Shown piece after piece: positions 56,491-64,000 of a DNA stretch of 64,000 nt. The DNA comes from Vagococcus elongatus (GTDB lineage: Bacteria; Bacillota; Bacilli; Lactobacillales; Vagococcaceae). The translations under genes and the position numbers were made by a program. Numbering within the stretch: position 1 is the first letter of the stretch; each line of letters starts with the position of its first letter. Below the pieces are notes generated by a model. It worked only from the letters and a program-made list of their open reading frames with translations, was not told where the DNA came from and searched no databases. Where the stretch lies: positions 62,001-126,000 of the forward strand of contig NZ_NGKA01000005.1 of NCBI RefSeq assembly GCF_003987645.1, given 5' to 3'.

Positions 56491-56620
56491 AATACGCGAA
56501 ATTCGTTGTCATTGAGCAAGCAGAATAATGTTTCCCAAAACTATCCTTTGGTATATTATAGAAGGTCTCAACGGGAGTTTGATTTTGAAGACTAAATTTT
56601 TGAAAAGGTGGTTATTAGAG

Positions 56621-57958
56621 ATGAAAGTAATCGTAGTGGGATGTACCCACGCCGGAACGGCAGCGATCAAAAATATTTTGCAAAATAATCAGGACGTGAG
56701 CGTGACTGTTTTTGAAAAAAATGATAATGTTTCTTTCCTTTCATGCGGTATTGCTCTTTATGTAGGGGGAGTTGTGAAGAACGCGCAAGAGTTGTTCTAT
56801 TCAAATCCGGAAGAGCTGGCAAGTCTTGGTGCAGATTTATATATGGAGCATGAAGTGACTGCTATTGACACTGATAATAAACTAGTAACAGCGAAAAACT
56901 TGCAAACAGGAGAAATATTGACAGAGTCTTATGATAAGTTGGTAATGACCACGGGTTCATGGCCAATTATTCCTCCGATTCCGGGACGGGAACTAGATAA
57001 TGTACTGTTGTGTAAAAACTATAATCAGGCAAAAGAAATCATTGCCAAAGCACAACACGCTAAAAAAATCACTGTCGTAGGCGGAGGATACATCGGTATC
57101 GAATTAGTGGAAGCATTTGTTGAATCAGGCAAAGAAGTCACACTCATCGATGGACTAGATAGAATTTTGAATAAATATCTTGATGCAGGACACACCGATA
57201 TTTTGGAAGAGGAATTACGTCAAAAAGGAGTTACTCTTGCCCTAAACGAAACGGTGTCAGAATTTGTAGGTGACGAGAATGGTCAATTGACTGGTGTCAA
57301 GACACCTGACGGCCTATATGAGGCGGACTTGGCTATCCTGTGTGTTGGGTTTAAACCACAGACTGAACTTCTAAAAGGAAAAGTCGATATGTTGCCAACT
57401 GGAGCGATTATTGTCGACGAATATATGCGTACCAGCAATCCGGATATTTTTGCCGCTGGAGACAGTACGATTGTTCATTATAATCCGACAGAAACATCTA
57501 ACTATATCCCTCTTGCTACGAATGCTGTGCGTCAAGGGATGCTCGTGGGAACCAATATCAAGGAGCCTGTGTTAGCTTACAGAGGATCACAAGGCACTTC
57601 AGGATTGTATTTGTTTGGATGGACGATTGGGTCCACTGGTATGACATTGGGTAACGCATTGGCTCAGGGAATCAATGCAGAGGCAGTCTGGTTTGAAGAT
57701 AATTATCGCCCAGAATTTATGCCTACCACAGAAAATATATACATGCAGCTAGTGTTCGATAAAGACAGCAAGGTTATTTTGGGTGGACAGTTGATGTCCA
57801 AATATGATATCACTCAGTCAGCTAACACATTGTCTGTTGTTATCCAGAATAAAATGACATTGGAAGACCTTGCTTTACAAGACTTTTTCTTCCAGCCTCA
57901 TTTTAACCGTCCTTGGAACTACTTGAATTTGTTGGCACAAGAAGCATTGAAAAAATAA
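56621..57958 (+). CDS. nox: H2O-forming NADH oxidase
   Basis: A 445-residue flavoprotein reducing O2 to water with NADH and regenerating NAD+ for fermentation. The FAD motif is VVGCTHAGTAAIKNIL, the redox-active cysteine is in VSFLSCGIALYVG (Cys42 position), the NAD motif is VVGGGYIGIELVEAFVESG and the second FAD motif DIFAAGDSTIV. The C-terminal dimerisation domain ends FFFQPHFNRPWNYLN. ATG 56621 follows AAAAGGTGG and begins the first beta-strand; the frame extends 31 codons upstream without a site. CoA-disulfide reductases are related, but the Nox-type cysteine context favours oxidase. Confidence 0.94.
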   Translation: MKVIVVGCTHAGTAAIKNILQNNQDVSVTVFEKNDNVSFLSCGIALYVGGVVKNAQELFYSNPEELASLGADLYMEHEVTAIDTDNKLVTAKNLQTGEILTESYDKLVMTTGSWPIIPPIPGRELDNVLLCKNYNQAKEIIAKAQHAKKITVVGGGYIGIELVEAFVESGKEVTLIDGLDRILNKYLDAGHTDILEEELRQKGVTLALNETVSEFVGDENGQLTGVKTPDGLYEADLAILCVGFKPQTELLKGKVDMLPTGAIIVDEYMRTSNPDIFAAGDSTIVHYNPTETSNYIPLATNAVRQGMLVGTNIKEPVLAYRGSQGTSGLYLFGWTIGSTGMTLGNALAQGINAEAVWFEDNYRPEFMPTTENIYMQLVFDKDSKVILGGQLMSKYDITQSANTLSVVIQNKMTLEDLALQDFFFQPHFNRPWNYLNLLAQEALKK

Positions 57959-58005
57959 TTTTGTAACTCATAGATAGGTTACAGAGTTTGAAAGTTATGC
58001 TAATT

Positions 58006-58048
58006 AGTGTTGGCGGAAAATCGATTGGTTTTTCGCCAACACTTTTTT
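58006..58048 (+). terminator. Rho-independent terminator of nox
   Basis: AGTGTTGGCGGAAAA (58006-58020) pairs with TTTTTCGCCAACACT (58029-58043) with one offset, followed by six Ts. Confidence 0.88.
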
Positions 58049-58258
58049 ATGCTCTGAAAATAATTTCCATAGCAGATGGGCAGATGGTTTTCAGAACATA
58101 CAAAAAATCTACCTAGGCAGCTTGCTCAGGTAGATATCTGATTATACTAGTTAATTTGATATTCACCAACATTGCTTTGTGAAGTACCAAAATTGGTTTT
58201 CTCACTAATATTTTCTAGGTGAACTTTACATCAATACTGAATATTGTAGAATCAACAA

Positions 58259-58298
58259 AAACAAACATGACCTTGATAGGGCTCATGTTTGTTTTTTT
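58259..58298 (+). terminator. Second terminator-like hairpin in the gene-poor region
   Basis: AAACAAACATGA (58259-58270) and TCATGTTTGTTT (58283-58294) pair perfectly, followed by a T-run. No gene ends immediately before it, so it may belong to a lost gene or an unrecognised small transcript. Confidence 0.75.
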
Positions 58299-58642
58299 CC
58301 TTTGTCAAATTAAGTTAGATAAATAGTCTTTATCTACATAGCTCATAAATACTTCCAACGATATTTGATAATTTAACGATTCCCTTGGGATATGTTTCCT
58401 CTATATGAAGCACCAGATTGGGTAAACGCTTTTGGGACGTCATTACAACCCATAGTTTTAAACAAGCCGTCTCTACGTAACAGTCCCTTAGAACTTTCAT
58501 TTAACTTACGCTGTGAACGTGTCTCAGAATCGGCAAAGTAAATGTCAATCTCATTGATATCACTGTTTTTTCTTATTTGATGCATTGATAGACTTTATTG
58601 AAGGGATTTGCCTTTAACGATTCAATTGACGTGCAACGTTAG

Positions 58643-58680
58643 TAAAGGATTCACTTATTTTGAAACAAGTGAATCCTTTA
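58643..58680. terminator. Perfect inverted repeat downstream of the AraC gene
   Basis: TAAAGGATTCACTT (58643-58656) and AAGTGAATCCTTTA (58667-58680), 14 exact pairs with a 10-base loop, without a T-run on either strand. It probably ends the araC-type transcript. Confidence 0.5.
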
Positions 58681-58744
58681 CAAGTTCATCTGGTTTAAGA
58701 TAAGTGTTGAACAAATGACATTTTTTTAGTTGTCTAGCTTAATT

Positions 58745-59572
58745 TTACGATTGGCGTTTTGAATATTCTGACGGCGGGATATTAAAATATTTTTTAAAAA
58801 GTTTGCTGAAGTGATAGGCATCTTGATAGCCGACCAGATTGGCAACTTCCTTAATTGACATTTCTTCATTTTCCAACAATTCTTTTGCTTTGTTCATGCG
58901 GACTTTAATCAGGTAGTTAATCGGCGTGTCTCCTGTTTCTTCCTTAAACAACTTGGATATATAGGCAGGACTGATGTACATTTTACTAGATATACTTTCA
59001 AGCCTGATGTTTTCAGCATGATATGTTTCCAGATAGTAGATAATATCATTGATTAATTTTTTCTTATCGGCTTTTTTAGAATTTTTTGGCAGCAAGTGTA
59101 TCCCATGATTAGCTGTCGCACGAAAAATATGTACCCATAACTGACTAACCAGATGTTTCATCGCCAAATCTTGATAAGGGTTTTGATTATTTTTTTCTTT
59201 GATGATTTGCTGAATCGTTTTCATAAATTCCTTGCGATAACTACCTAAATCAAGGATAGGAAAACGTGCAGGAAAGCAATTTGGTTCATAGCCTGACAAT
59301 TGAAAATTTTCTATGCCGATATGCAGCTGATGACTGCTTGATGCATCAGGCTGTTCTTCCCAGTGCATGGTGTATGGATTAAGACAAATCACATCGCCTT
59401 GTTTAAGGATATGTGTTTTATTGTCGATATGGTAGACAGTTGTTCCTTCAACAATCACGCTCAACTCAATAGAGTCGTGAAAATGTTGCTGGGCTGCTTG
59501 ACCGGGTTCCCAAAAGGCATCAAAAACATATAGCACTTCCGGATTAAATGTTTTAGATGGGATATTTAACAT
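58745..59572 (-). CDS. AraC-family regulator with cupin sensor domain
   Basis: A 275-residue regulator. The N-terminal cupin (about 15-100: FHDSIELSVIVEGTTVYHIDN, GDVICLNPYTMHWEEQ) binds the effector, often a carbohydrate. The C-terminal two helix-turn-helix units are IRLESISSKMYISPAYISKLFKEETGDTP and MSIKEVANLVGYQDAYHFSKLFKKYF. ATG 59572 follows AGGAGTGAG; an in-frame ATG at 59593 lies before that site. It is divergent from a heterodimeric ABC exporter across 125 bases, so control of the exporter is likely. Confidence 0.92.
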   Translation of the reverse strand: MLNIPSKTFNPEVLYVFDAFWEPGQAAQQHFHDSIELSVIVEGTTVYHIDNKTHILKQGDVICLNPYTMHWEEQPDASSSHQLHIGIENFQLSGYEPNCFPARFPILDLGSYRKEFMKTIQQIIKEKNNQNPYQDLAMKHLVSQLWVHIFRATANHGIHLLPKNSKKADKKKLINDIIYYLETYHAENIRLESISSKMYISPAYISKLFKEETGDTPINYLIKVRMNKAKELLENEEMSIKEVANLVGYQDAYHFSKLFKKYFNIPPSEYSKRQS

Positions 59573-59697
59573 GTTAATTCTCACTCCTAACATCTCTACA
59601 ATATACTACATGATTTTGTGAAGATAATCCATTCTTTTATTCGAAAAAACAAGCTACTCTATACTGTAGTTGAAACATACTAAGGAGGGAAGAAAAC

Positions 59698-61446
59698 ATG
59701 ATTCACTTTAAATGGATATGGCGGTACGTAAAAGTTTATAAAATGCAACAAGTTGTAGCAATGATATTATTGATTATTAGCGCTTTATTGCTTATCGTCA
59801 ATCCATTGATTGCAGGGAAAATTGTGGATGCGGTCATTTTTCAAGGGCAAGAAGAAAAATTGATTCCATACCTGCTGCTGATGATAGGTGTGACACTGCT
59901 GAGAACAATCGTCCGTTATATTTATCAAAACATGTTTGAAGAGGTGGGACAAAACGTGCTTTTTGATTTGCGGAAAGATATGTATCATAAGCTGCATGAA
60001 CTGGACTTTGATTATTTCAATCATACAAGGGTTGGAGATATCATGGCAAGAATGACTGGGGACACAGATGCTATCCGTCACTTCGTCTCGTGGGCAGGCT
60101 ACAGTATTGTGGAGTCAGTCTTATGGTTTTGTGTGGCAATGGCAGTGATGTTCACAATCAACGTGCCTTTGACTTTTATTATGATTTTAATTACACCTGC
60201 AATCTTTATCTTGACTCGCCGTATTTCTGACGAAAGTTACCCAAAATTTTTTGATATTCGAGAGTCTTTTTCCAGATTGAATTCGATGGTGGAAGAAAAT
60301 ATCAGTGGCAATCGTGTCGTCAAAGCTTTTTCAAGAGAACAGTATGAAATTGAAAAGTTTAATCAAGTCAACCAAGACTACTTGGAAAAAAATATGGCAT
60401 CCGCTAAAGTTTCCGGCAAATATTTGCCTGCACTTGAATTTCTTGCAGGATTGTTAAGTGTCATGACACTGCTTTTTGGCGGTTTGTTTGTGATTCGAGA
60501 ACAGATGAGTATTGGCGATTTGGTCGCTTTCAACAGTTACCTTTGGATGTTGAACAATCCATTGCGGATGAGCGGCTGGCTGATTAACGACACCCAGCGT
60601 TTTCTTGCCAGCTGTCTCAAAATTCGCGAACTGTTGAGTCAGCGAAGCAGCTTGGTTGCTGTCCCTGAGACTGAAATTGAACGGTTGACAGGAGATATTG
60701 CTTTTGAAAATGTCTCATTTCATTTCAGTGATGATCCTGACACGAATATTTTGGAGGATATTTCTTTTTCGGTAAAGGCAGGACAAACCATCGGTATTTT
60801 AGGACAAACGGGAGCCGGAAAAACCACATTAGTCAACTTGATTGCTCGTTTTTATGATCCCACATCAGGTGTTGTCAAGCTTGGAGGCAAAGACCTTCGT
60901 GACTGGCCAATCAAGATGGTACGGGAACAAGTCTCTATGGTCATGCAGGATGTATTTTTATTTTCCAATACGATTGAAGAAAACATTGCATTCAGTGATC
61001 CGGAAATGCCGATAGGAAAAATCCGCGACATGGCGGAAATTGCTGACGCCAGCCATTTTATCGAACGGATGCCGGAAGGATACGGAACATTTGTCGGTGA
61101 AAGAGGTGTTGGTCTGTCAGGCGGACAAAAACAGCGTATTTCTCTTGCCAGAGCTTTGGCAAAAGAACCGGCTGTGCTGATACTGGACGACACCACATCG
61201 GCGGTGGATATGGAGACGGAAAACAAGATTCAAAAAAAATTGGATAAAGTTACCAATAATACAACAACATTTATTATTGCCCATCGTATCAGTTCGGTGA
61301 GAGAGGCTGATTTGATTTTGGTCATGGAGAAAGGCCGTGTGGTCGAGCAGGGCACACATGCCAGTCTAATTGAACAAAATGGGGAGTACGCTGGAATTTA
61401 CAGGAAGCAGCTTGGTTTGGATGAAGGGAGTGAGGCAAATGGCTAA
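59698..61446 (+). CDS. ABC exporter half-transporter, degenerate-site subunit
   Basis: A 582-residue type IV exporter half: six membrane helices (about 18-300) and a nucleotide-binding domain. Walker A is GQTGAGKTT, the signature [15 protein letters not shown], and Walker B reads AVLILDDTTSAVD with Asp in place of the catalytic Glu. The canonical LSGGQ sits here, while the partner's is altered, so this is the degenerate-Walker-B member of a heterodimer like BmrC/EfrA/LmrC. Substrate is unknown: drugs or lipids are typical of the class. Strong ribosome site (AAGGAGGG). Overlaps the partner gene by eight bases. Confidence 0.93.
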   Translation: MIHFKWIWRYVKVYKMQQVVAMILLIISALLLIVNPLIAGKIVDAVIFQGQEEKLIPYLLLMIGVTLLRTIVRYIYQNMFEEVGQNVLFDLRKDMYHKLHELDFDYFNHTRVGDIMARMTGDTDAIRHFVSWAGYSIVESVLWFCVAMAVMFTINVPLTFIMILITPAIFILTRRISDESYPKFFDIRESFSRLNSMVEENISGNRVVKAFSREQYEIEKFNQVNQDYLEKNMASAKVSGKYLPALEFLAGLLSVMTLLFGGLFVIREQMSIGDLVAFNSYLWMLNNPLRMSGWLINDTQRFLASCLKIRELLSQRSSLVAVPETEIERLTGDIAFENVSFHFSDDPDTNILEDISFSVKAGQTIGILGQTGAGKTTLVNLIARFYDPTSGVVKLGGKDLRDWPIKMVREQVSMVMQDVFLFSNTIEENIAFSDPEMPIGKIRDMAEIADASHFIERMPEGYGTFVGERGVGLSGGQKQRISLARALAKEPAVLILDDTTSAVDMETENKIQKKLDKVTNNTTTFIIAHRISSVREADLILVMEKGRVVEQGTHASLIEQNGEYAGIYRKQLGLDEGSEANG

Positions 61447-63223
61447 AAATACTTTTTCTCAAGATGAAGTGTTGCAAGAAGAATTTAACTGGTCTCACTA
61501 CCGGCGCTTGTTTCAGTACGTCCTACCATACAAAAAGCCGTTTATGCTGATTGTGTTCACGATAATTCTAGCTAATATGGCGGCCATGGCAGGTCCCTAT
61601 TTTACCAAGCTGGCAATCGATGAAATCATTCCACAAAAAAATATTCCGCTGTTGCTGATTATCAGTGGTGTATTCTTAGTTTTTTTGTTGTTTATTTCAT
61701 GGTGTCTGAAGTATCGTATCTGGCATATCACCAAATTGGGGCAGCAGATTTTGCTGGATATTCGTTTCGATATTTTCACTCATTTGCAAAAACTGCCTTT
61801 TTCTTATTTTGATTCACGTCCTCACGGAAAGATTTTGATTCGTGTAGTTAATTATATCAATACATTAAGCGACCTGTTGAGTAATGGTCTGATTAATTTG
61901 ATTTCAGATTTATTTAATGTTCTTATCACGCTCATCGTTATGTTTCTGATTGATGCGAGATTAACGCTTTACAGTTTGGGGTTACTGCCGTTATTGTTTG
62001 TAATTACAATGATTATCAAAAATAAACAACGTAAAGCATACCAGCATTTAAGCAACAAGCAGTCTAACTTGAACGCTTATATTCATGAAAGTATTTCAGG
62101 AGTGCGTATCACTCAGTCGTTCACTCGTGAGGAGCGAAATGAACTTATCTTTGATGAGTTGTCAAATGATTACCGTTCTGCTTGGATGAAAGCAGTCAGG
62201 ATCATGCGCCTGCTTTGGCCGTCGGTAGAAAATATTTCTATTCTGACGACTTGTCTGATTTATTTTATCGGTATTCGTCAAATAGGTGTGGAAGTCAGTA
62301 CCGGTACACTGATTGCATTTATGGGTTACATCAATAATTTTTGGAATCCCGTGATTAATATAGGTAATTTTTATAATTCTTTGATCACAGCGACAGCCTA
62401 TTTGGAACGGATTTTTGAAACACTTGATGAAGAACCTGAAATACAAGATAAAGAGAATGCTCAAATTTTGGATACCGTACAAGGAAACGTTGCATTTGAG
62501 CATGTGACATTCAGATACGAGCCGAAGGGCAGAAAAATTTTAGATGATGTGACCTTCTCAGTAAATTCCGGACAGTCAATTGCCTTAGTCGGTCCGACGG
62601 GGGCAGGGAAGACCACCGTGATTAATCTCATTAGCCGCTTTTATGACATTGATGAAGGCAGTGTCAAAGTAGACGGCAAGGATGTCAGAGATGTCACCCT
62701 TCAGTCACTGCGTTCCCAGATGGGCGTTATGCTTCAGGACACATTTATCTTTTCTGGAACGATTCTTGAAAACATCCGCTATGGGAAATTGGATGCTACA
62801 GAAGAAGAAATCATCCGAGCCAGCAAAGCTGTTAGGGCACACGACTTCATCAAAGAACTGAAAGACGGGTATCATACTGTCGTTGAAGAACGAGGGAGCA
62901 CTTTATCTGCAGGACAGCGCCAGCTGATTTCTTTCGCCAGAGCATTGTTGGCGGATCCGCGTATCTTGATACTTGATGAGGCTACATCAAGTATTGATAC
63001 ACATACGGAGGAACTCCTGCAAAAAGGACTAAATGAATTGCTTAAAAATAGAACATCGTTTATTATTGCCCATAGATTGTCGACGATTAAGAATAGCTCA
63101 GAGATATTTTTTATCGATCAAGGACAGATTATTGAACGGGGCACTCACGATGAACTGATGGCAAAAAAAGGCAGATATTATTTCTTGTATCAGTCCCAAT
63201 ATGATTTGTTGAAAGCCGAGTGA
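61439..63223 (+). CDS. ABC exporter half-transporter, catalytic-site subunit
   Basis: A 594-residue half-exporter. Six membrane helices (about 35-320), then the NBD: Walker A GPTGAGKTT, signature LSAGQRQLISFARAL (A in place of G) and Walker B ILILDEATSSID with the catalytic Glu. Its site combines with the first subunit's intact LSGGQ to give one competent ATP site; the other site is degenerate. This is the BmrD/EfrB/LmrD-like partner. The start MAKNTFSQDE (ATG 61439) follows GGGAGTGAGG; the frame to 61370 lies inside the first gene. Terminator about 100 bases after the stop. Confidence 0.93.
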   Translation: MAKNTFSQDEVLQEEFNWSHYRRLFQYVLPYKKPFMLIVFTIILANMAAMAGPYFTKLAIDEIIPQKNIPLLLIISGVFLVFLLFISWCLKYRIWHITKLGQQILLDIRFDIFTHLQKLPFSYFDSRPHGKILIRVVNYINTLSDLLSNGLINLISDLFNVLITLIVMFLIDARLTLYSLGLLPLLFVITMIIKNKQRKAYQHLSNKQSNLNAYIHESISGVRITQSFTREERNELIFDELSNDYRSAWMKAVRIMRLLWPSVENISILTTCLIYFIGIRQIGVEVSTGTLIAFMGYINNFWNPVINIGNFYNSLITATAYLERIFETLDEEPEIQDKENAQILDTVQGNVAFEHVTFRYEPKGRKILDDVTFSVNSGQSIALVGPTGAGKTTVINLISRFYDIDEGSVKVDGKDVRDVTLQSLRSQMGVMLQDTFIFSGTILENIRYGKLDATEEEIIRASKAVRAHDFIKELKDGYHTVVEERGSTLSAGQRQLISFARALLADPRILILDEATSSIDTHTEELLQKGLNELLKNRTSFIIAHRLSTIKNSSEIFFIDQGQIIERGTHDELMAKKGRYYFLYQSQYDLLKAE

Positions 63224-63329
63224 TTTGCAGACAGTGGGGATTTAAAAATGCAGGCAGATAGAAGTGTATGTGCATGGTATAAATGTTTTAAAATAAACTA
63301 TCTGCTTTGATAAATATACTTAGAATTAA

Positions 63330-63374
63330 AGAAGATGCTAATCAAGAAATAAAATTTCTGATTAGCATCTTTTA
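63330..63374. terminator. Terminator of the ABC exporter operon
   Basis: AAGATGCTAATCAAGAAAT pairs with ATTTCTGATTAGCATCTT (one bulge) with A- and T-runs on the outside, so it may work in both directions. Confidence 0.85.
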
Positions 63375-63376
63375 TC

Positions 63377-63530
63377 GTTTCTGAATCCAAGGATTTTTAT
63401 TCTTTTGTTTATCCTTTTGAGGCATCGTTACCGCAACTCGTTTAATGGCATTTTTTATATTTGTTCCAGAAGGTGAGTTCCTACTTAAATTATTCGACAG
63501 CAGTCTATTTAAAAAATGAATGACAGCAAA
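63377..63530 (-). pseudogene. C-terminal remnant of an unidentified protein
   Basis: A minus-strand frame of about 50 codons, open from a TAA near 63535 to a TAA at 63377. It has no start codon or ribosome site but has protein-like composition: FLNRLLSNNLSRNSPSGTNI, then a lysine-rich tail ending NPWIQKR. I cannot name its family. It abuts the exporter terminator. Confidence 0.35.
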
Positions 63531-63790
63531 AAAGATTGGTTATCCTTTGGTTTATGGTGATATAAAAAGCAATTTTAGCATTATCCAGTGTTTTATCATA
63601 GTGAGTGGTTCGAGAAGTAGTAGAAATTAATATCAACTGAGTACTTCATATTGATATCTAGCTGAAAGAATGATATCTTGAATTAGGAGTCATGGATTAA
63701 ATCATAGCTGATTATTCCAGTACAGGCCGGTTTTTATGACATCTAAACTTATAGATCGTCTGTGAATTAAGTAATCGCGGAGGTATTCAT

Positions 63791-64000
63791 ATGAAAGGTA
63801 AAAAACTTTTATACATCGAGGTGGCTAAGGACTTAAAATCCGATATTTTAGCGGGACATTATCCAGTAGGGACTCTTATTCCTACCGAAATCGAATTAGA
63901 AAAAAAATATGAGGTAAGTAAAATCACCATCAGAAAAGCGGTTGAAATACTTTCCCAAGAAGGTTATTTAGAAAAAAAGAGCGGCAAAGGAACCACGGTC
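63791..64000 (+). CDS. GntR-family regulator, 3' end outside window
   Basis: The first 70 residues of a GntR-type regulator: IEVAKDLKSDILAGHYPVGTLIPTEIELEKKYEVSKITIRKAVEILSQEGYLEKKSGKGTTV carries the winged helix-turn-helix with the typical 'G.....L.PTE.EL...Y.VS..T.RKA...L..EG......G.GT' pattern. The ligand domain lies beyond the window, probably UTRA type given the HTH, but that is inference. ATG 63791 with GCGGAGG upstream. No promoter was identified with confidence. Confidence 0.9.
   Translation, partial: MKGKKLLYIEVAKDLKSDILAGHYPVGTLIPTEIELEKKYEVSKITIRKAVEILSQEGYLEKKSGKGTTV

Larger units (their letters stand above)
56282..56620. other. Upstream region of the NADH oxidase gene
   Basis: A 339-base non-coding stretch. 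It contains two ATTGTGAAAAA repeats (56404 and 56470) and an extended -10-like TGGTATATT (56549-56557) without a good -35. No gene is seen. Confidence 0.55.
57959..58744. other. Gene-poor region with four hairpins and one doubtful minus-strand frame
   Basis: Contents: terminators at 58006 and 58259 (plus), a hairpin at 58107-58135 followed by a T-run on the minus strand, and a perfect 14-bp inverted repeat at 58643-58680 just downstream of the AraC gene. A 70-codon minus-strand frame at 58373-58585 (MHQIRKNSDINEIDIYFADS...) has no ribosome site and no recognised similarity; it may be a gene remnant. Confidence 0.5.
63224..63790. other. Intergenic region with terminator and a decayed minus-strand frame
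   Basis: A terminator at 63330-63374 closes the exporter operon. On the minus strand about 63377-63530 there is a start-less frame of some 50 codons ending GTNIKNAIKRVAVTMPQKDK... NPWIQKR, which looks like the C-terminal end of a lost protein. The remaining 63540-63780 shows nothing but AT-rich sequence and the GntR ribosome site GCGGAGG. Confidence 0.5.

Noticed and set aside
58373-58585. 70-codon minus-strand gene
   Set aside because: No ribosome site, no promoter and no recognised similarity; mentioned only as a possible remnant.

Overview
The window is low-GC Gram-positive chromosome and looks like Enterococcaceae (Enterococcus, Vagococcus or a near relative). The grounds are an ntp-type Na+ V-ATPase operon in the order known from Enterococcus hirae, a T-box upstream of serS, a fused binding-protein/permease amino-acid transporter, MurT-GatD, MprF, H2O-forming NADH oxidase, strong AGGAGG ribosome sites and several TTG/GTG starts. 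The genus cannot be fixed by eye. No rRNA, tRNA, CRISPR array, prophage or intact insertion sequence was found.

Layout. 1-7720: ntpI(partial)-K-E-C-G-A-B-D, a vacuolar-type ATPase whose c-ring protein keeps the Na+ ligand set. 8097-8569: a deletion scar joining the start of a response regulator to the end of an ABC permease. 8641-12415 (minus): an anaerobic glycerol-3-phosphate dehydrogenase-like trio behind an attenuator, with the GlpP antiterminator gene upstream. 12556-15301 (minus): folate operon folE-HD-folP-folB/K fusion. 15452-17055: promoter, T-box and serS. 17163-17564: a small gene broken by one TGA. 17800-20347: divergent GH4 6-phospho-glycosidase and RpiR/MurR regulator, followed by a nitroreductase-like and a PHP phosphatase gene. 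22110-25454 (minus): amino-acid ABC transporter and aminotransferase. 25680-29133: GldA-like dehydrogenase, cysteine-desulfurase-like enzyme and a SnoaL/NTF2-like protein. 29275-35499: proC, mprF, yfhO. 35674-39536: Kup K+ transporter, serine hydrolase, and a Tag-like glycosylase that lacks key residues. 39646-44459: two-component system plus FtsX-type ABC transporter, with matching dyads before each unit. 44842-49406: YitT-family protein, MurT-GatD, and an NtpJ/TrkH-type cation transporter about 40 kb from the ntp operon. 49537-52935: two poorly characterised envelope proteins. 53465-57958: acetyltransferase, MerR regulator, small exported protein, glutathione peroxidase, NADH oxidase. 58745-63223: AraC regulator divergent from a heterodimeric ABC exporter. 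63791-64000: start of a GntR regulator.

The genes suggest a fermentative coccus that handles Na+/K+ with the V-ATPase, the NtpJ-like protein and Kup, reoxidises NADH with Nox, and protects its envelope with MprF, YfhO, MurT-GatD and a transporter-linked two-component system. Most of the window is ordinary core genome. The parts most worth a second look are the Tag-like protein without its lesion-recognition and zinc residues, the glp leader attenuator, the paired dyads around the two-component/ABC locus, the nox upstream repeats, the two unknown envelope proteins, and three decayed genes. I did not find a clearly new multi-gene system.
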